Source of the DNA: an uncultured Eubacterium sp.
GTDB lineage: Bacteria > Bacillota > Clostridia > Lachnospirales > Lachnospiraceae
Length of the DNA stretch: 55,269 bases
Direction of reading: 5' to 3'
Assembly: GCA_947384955.1 (NCBI GenBank)
Contig: CANDJC010000009.1
Span: 1-55,269 of the forward strand
This document shows, piece by piece, positions 53,068 to 55,269 of this stretch. Numbering within the stretch: the stretch's first letter is position 1; the number at the start of each line of letters is the position of its first letter. The notes beneath the pieces were generated by a model. The model did not search any database. It was not told where the DNA came from and worked only from the letters and a program-made list of their open reading frames with translations. The position numbers and the translations under genes were made by a program.

Positions 53068-54027
53068 GTGTTCGATTTTGAAAGACCCAATATTGAAATT
53101 GCAGAAATTTCCGAAGACAAAAAGTACGGCCGTTTCGTCGTGGAGCCTTTGGAAAGGGGCTATGGTACGACGCTCGGTAATTCTCTGAGACGAATTATGC
53201 TGTCTTCCCTTCCGGGAGTGGCCGTAAGTCAGGTGAAAATTGATGGTGTTTTGCATGAATTCAGTTCGATTCCGGGCGTAAAGGAAGACGTATCTGAAAT
53301 CATTATGAACATTAAGAATCTGGCATTGAAAAATACCAGCAGTACAAACGAGTCTAAAGTTGCTTACATTGAATTTGAAGGTGAAGGTGTAGTCACGGCT
53401 GCAGATATACAGGTTGATTCTGATATATCGGTCTTAAATCCAGAGCTGGAAATTGCTCACTTAAACGGCGGGGCAGATTCGAAGCTGTATATGGAACTTA
53501 CGATTACAAAAGGCCGCGGGTATGTCAGCGCAGATAAGAATAAAAATCCAGAACTGCCGATAGGCGTTATTGCCGTAGATTCCATTTATACACCGGTAGA
53601 GCGCGTAAATCTGATTGTTGAGAATACGCGTGTCGGCCAGATTACAGACTATGATAAGCTGACGCTCCAGGTGTTTACAAATGGAACATTAGAGCCGGAT
53701 GAGGCTGTCAGCCTTGCGGCTAAGGTATTAAGTGAGCATTTGAATCTCTTTATCGACCTGTCTGAAAATGCGAAGACAGCGGAAGTCATGGTTGAGAAAG
53801 AAGATAATGCGAAGGAAAAAGTCCTTGAGATGAATATTGACGAGCTTGAGTTGTCTGTGCGTTCTTATAACTGTCTGAAGCGGGCAGGTATCAATACGGT
53901 AGAAGAACTGACCAACAGAACTCCGGATGACATGATGAAGGTTCGTAATCTGGGACGTAAGTCTTTAGAAGAAGTATTGGCCAAACTAAAAGAGTTAGGT
54001 CTTCAGCTGAATCCGGGAGATGAATAA
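53068..54027 (+). CDS. rpoA: RNA polymerase alpha subunit
   Basis: 319 residues from a GTG start, 8 bases after AAGGAGGG; an in-frame TTG at 53062 is less likely since the family begins 'MFDFE-PNIEIAE'. The N-terminal assembly domain has '[30 protein letters not shown]'. The C-terminal domain (about 250-310) has '[44 protein letters not shown]', which binds activators and UP elements. The 198-base gap to rplQ contains the stem CATACGG-AAAGA-CCGTATG. Confidence 0.97.
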   Translation: MFDFERPNIEIAEISEDKKYGRFVVEPLERGYGTTLGNSLRRIMLSSLPGVAVSQVKIDGVLHEFSSIPGVKEDVSEIIMNIKNLALKNTSSTNESKVAYIEFEGEGVVTAADIQVDSDISVLNPELEIAHLNGGADSKLYMELTITKGRGYVSADKNKNPELPIGVIAVDSIYTPVERVNLIVENTRVGQITDYDKLTLQVFTNGTLEPDEAVSLAAKVLSEHLNLFIDLSENAKTAEVMVEKEDNAKEKVLEMNIDELELSVRSYNCLKRAGINTVEELTNRTPDDMMKVRNLGRKSLEEVLAKLKELGLQLNPGDE

Positions 54028-54225
54028 AATCTACTGGCTTCAGCAGGCTGGGATGGTAAATCCATATGAGTGCAGCCCGGTCATTCTGTGCAAGGTACAG
54101 CCAGCCTTGCCAGACATACGGAAAGACCGTATGACAAGTGGCGAATTGACATGTAAATATCAGCATCTGGCAGGTAATTCCAAGGAGTGCTGCCAAATGT
54201 ACCACGAATTTGGAGGAAACAGAAA

Positions 54226-54783
54226 ATGGCAATGTATAGGAAATTAGGCAAATCTTCTGCCCAGAGAAAAGCTCTGCTGCGTAATCAGGTAACGCAGTTA
54301 CTGTACCATGGCAAAATCGTGACAACAGAAGCCAGAGCAAAGGAAATCCGCAAGATTGCAGAAAAGCTGATTGCTATGGCTGTCCGTGAAAAGGACAATT
54401 TTGATGAAGTGACAGTAAAAGCAAAGGTACCTCGCAAGAACGCAGAGGGCAGGAGAGTAAAAGAAGTGGTAGACGGCAAGAGAAAGACCGTTTATGATGA
54501 GGTTGATAAGACAATTAAGAAGGATCAGCCGTCACGTCTTCATGCCAGAAGAGAAATGCTGAAAATTCTCTATCCTGTAGTAAGTTCAGAAACAACTAGA
54601 AAAGATGGCAAGGTAGTTACTTCGAATAAGCGGAAAGATAAAAAGAAAGTGGACTTACCTGCTAAAATGTTTGATGAAATTGCACCAAAATACGTCGGCC
54701 GGAACGGTGGTTATACGAGAATTGTTAAGATTGGACCGCGTAGAGGAGATGGTGCAATGCAGGTAATTATTGAATTGGTATAA
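54226..54783 (+). CDS. rplQ: 50S ribosomal protein L17, long form
   Basis: 185 residues against about 120 in Bacillus. '[46 protein letters not shown]' is standard; an inserted segment '[44 protein letters not shown]' and a lysine-rich stretch follow, then '[23 protein letters not shown]'. I recall such insertions in Lachnospiraceae. ATG at 54226 follows TTGGAGG. Last gene of the cluster. Confidence 0.96.
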   Translation: MAMYRKLGKSSAQRKALLRNQVTQLLYHGKIVTTEARAKEIRKIAEKLIAMAVREKDNFDEVTVKAKVPRKNAEGRRVKEVVDGKRKTVYDEVDKTIKKDQPSRLHARREMLKILYPVVSSETTRKDGKVVTSNKRKDKKKVDLPAKMFDEIAPKYVGRNGGYTRIVKIGPRRGDGAMQVIIELV

Positions 54784-54814
54784 TTTTGTGACAATGAATC
54801 ATCGGTAAGAAAGG

Positions 54815-54860
54815 CTGCTGTAAGGGCGCGGGAACGAGGCGCTTTTGCGGCAGTTTTTTT
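54815..54860 (+). terminator. Terminator of the alpha operon
   Basis: A 15-bp stem (54815-54829 with 54839-54853, four G-U wobbles) and a run of seven Ts, 31 bases after rplQ. Confidence 0.9.
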
Positions 54861-54898
54861 GTATGCAGTTTTTTTAAGGATTCAATGCTAGCGCCTTT

Positions 54899-55267
54899 TC
54901 ATTCCGCCTCACCGTTCTCTGTCAGAGCATACAAACGGTGGACTGCCCCCATAACGGTGTTCCATTCCAGATTAGCCGCATAGGAAAATTTTCTGCGATA
55001 AGCGGACCAAAGTGCCTGCATCGCATGGCTGTTTTCCACTTCGGAAAACACTTCCTTAGCTTCTTTCAAATGCCCCTCAGTCCCGCGATTGCGGGCGGTA
55101 GCAAGGAGCGTGTGGCGGAGAATATCGGAATCCAGCGATTTTCCATGAAGCTGCTCCAGTATGCAGAGGTCATAAAAATCCCTCATGCGGGTGTTTGTTA
55201 TGGTCCGGGTAATAATTGTTTCCAGCTTTTCCGCAAGTACGGTTTCCAGATTGTACGCCCAAATATC
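54899..55267 (-). CDS. AbiEii/AbiGii-type nucleotidyltransferase toxin, C-terminal part
   Basis: The open frame enters from beyond the window, so only about 122 C-terminal residues are seen. 'DIWAYNLETVLAEKLETIIT' and 'NTRMRDFYDLCILEQLHG' are typical of the AbiEii nucleotidyltransferase fold, which acts as the toxin of type IV abortive-infection systems (AbiE). The antitoxin (AbiEi-like) would lie upstream, outside the window. An internal Met codon at 55186 is not the real start. It converges on rplQ. Confidence 0.75.
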   Translation of the reverse strand, partial: DIWAYNLETVLAEKLETIITRTITNTRMRDFYDLCILEQLHGKSLDSDILRHTLLATARNRGTEGHLKEAKEVFSEVENSHAMQALWSAYRRKFSYAANLEWNTVMGAVHRLYALTENGEAE

Positions 55268-55269
55268 AA

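Overview
The window looks like a chromosomal segment of a motile, spore-forming anaerobic Clostridium-class Firmicute, most likely a Lachnospiraceae-type gut bacterium. The grounds are strong AGGAGG ribosome sites, low-to-middle GC, a SpoVAF-type spore germination protein, a CsrA-flagellin pair, zinc-type S14, and ribosomal proteins in the Gram-positive S10-spc-alpha order. I do not name a species.

Layout. 1-2.4 kb: a small CxxC protein, a short formate/nitrite-type channel and a DUF3990 toxin-like pair. 2.5-5.0 kb: the panBCD pantothenate operon. 5.0-7.0 kb (minus): spoVAF and a PsiE-like membrane protein. 7.3-8.8 kb: a hemolysin III-type protein, then a cluster of long palindromic intergenic repeats. 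8.8-11.4 kb (minus): a metY-cysK sulfur operon behind a promoter/operator palindrome. 11.6-15.5 kb: a tyrosine recombinase gene flanked by two related palindromes, then csrA and a very large flagellin gene whose leader carries CsrA-type sites. 15.7-17.6 kb: an AAA ATPase plus TOPRIM-like pair that looks like a phage-defence module. 17.6-21.4 kb (minus): an Rrf2 regulator, a MATE exporter, a TraX-like protein and an rRNA methyltransferase.

21.5-54.9 kb holds the ribosomal protein supercluster, but in three pieces. rpsJ to secY (21.8-32.6 kb) ends at a terminator. adk-map-infA (41.4-43.1 kb) follows after 8.8 kb of accessory DNA. rpmJ-rpsM-rpsK-rpsD-rpoA-rplQ (51.1-54.8 kb) follows after another 8 kb and has its own promoter.

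The first insertion contains two CRISPR arrays without cas genes. They share a leader and decayed trailer spacers, so they come from a locus duplication, and they bracket small accessory genes: a frameshifted retropepsin-like gene, a DUF6809-like gene, an XRE regulator, a DUF7336 gene and a GC-rich PD-(D/E)XK transposase-like gene. The second insertion contains a PadR/HAAS pair, a Na/Pi transporter, a HipA-like kinase, a soluble chemoreceptor and a lipoprotein, with fragments of a DUF6017 replication protein and of a transposase. The window ends in a partial AbiEii-like toxin gene.

The three most unusual things are the twin orphan CRISPR arrays inside the ribosomal cluster, the family of about 240-280 bp palindromic intergenic elements sharing arm-end motifs, and the recombinase with mirror-image palindromes next to csrA-flagellin. 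All functions are read from sequence and from memory of families; no database search was run.
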